Part shown: positions 5,973 through 6,002 of the stretch, piece after piece | Layout: every line of letters begins with the position of its first letter | Position numbering within the stretch: the stretch's first letter is position 1 | Source: an uncultured Bergeyella sp. | Lineage (GTDB): Bacteria > Bacteroidota > Bacteroidia > Flavobacteriales > Weeksellaceae | NCBI GenBank assembly: GCA_916710115.1 | Contig: CAKAOY010000076.1 | Span: forward strand, 1-6,002 | DNA length: 6,002 bases | Direction: 5' to 3' | Notes under the pieces: generated by a model | Database searches by the model: none | Told to the model about the DNA's origin: nothing | Seen by the model: only the letters and a program-made list of their open reading frames with translations | Program-made: the position numbers and the translations under genes

Positions 5973-5980
5973 TATTTTTG
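5973..5980 (+). promoter_or_regulatory. Possible -7 element for a plus-strand gene beyond the right edge
   Basis: TATTTTTG matches TAnnTTTG on the plus strand, identical to the mazG element. The window ends with AT at 6001-6002, exactly 20 nt after it, the same gap as at mazG, so an ATG at 6001 is conceivable. The -33 region is not convincing and the coding sequence is unseen, so this is a prediction. Confidence 0.3.
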
Positions 5981-6002
5981 AAAAAACCTTAAAAGTAATT
6001 AT

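Noticed and set aside
1..6002. CRISPR arrays, insertion sequences, tRNA or rRNA genes, phage or defence genes
   Set aside because: No regularly spaced repeats, terminal inverted repeats, transposase motifs, cloverleaf sequences or defence domains were seen; gaps between genes are all short and composition is even.

Overview
The window looks like chromosomal core sequence from a low-GC member of the Bacteroidota, most likely a flavobacterium of the Weeksellaceae type (Riemerella/Chryseobacterium-like). The reasons are the A/T-rich composition, the absence of Shine-Dalgarno sequences before every gene, repeated matches to the Bacteroidota -7 element TAnnTTTG at short fixed distances from start codons, and the gene families themselves (a GYDIA-type GHMP kinase, a LysM plus periplasmic-binding-fold protein, and a CtlX-type hydrolase). 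The genus is an inference from protein similarity recalled without a search.

Layout from left to right. Positions 1-336 (minus strand) hold the first 112 codons of ATP-dependent phosphoenolpyruvate carboxykinase (pckA), cut by the window edge. A 205-bp spacer (337-541) carries its likely promoter and only weak hairpins. Positions 542-4019 are a probable three-gene minus-strand operon, transcribed in the order LysM/periplasmic-binding-fold protein (2379-4019), malonyl-CoA:ACP transacylase fabD (1467-2333), GYDIA family GHMP kinase (542-1444). The gaps are 45 and 22 bp and no internal promoter is evident. A 101-bp divergent promoter region (4020-4120) separates this operon from mazG on the plus strand (4121-4903). 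mazG converges on a citrulline-utilisation-type hydrolase of the arginine deiminase fold (ctlX, 4930-5853, minus strand), and the two share a perfect 13-bp-stem bidirectional terminator that contains the mazG stop codon. The last 149 bp (5854-6002) hold the ctlX promoter and a possible outward plus-strand promoter for a gene starting just past the edge.

The genes are mostly housekeeping: gluconeogenesis (pckA), fatty-acid initiation (fabD), probably isoprenoid or related small-molecule phosphorylation (GYDIA kinase), nucleotide-pool cleansing (mazG), guanidino/ureido amino acid breakdown (ctlX) and a cell-wall-associated exported protein. A plausible link within the operon is envelope building (cell-wall binding, fatty-acid supply, isoprenoid carrier supply), but that is inference. 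I see no mobile element, CRISPR array, tRNA, rRNA or defence system, and no convincing new system. The points most worth a second look are the unassigned roles of the GYDIA kinase and the LysM fusion protein, the shared terminator, the regular promoter-to-start spacing and a nine-A run in the LysM gene.
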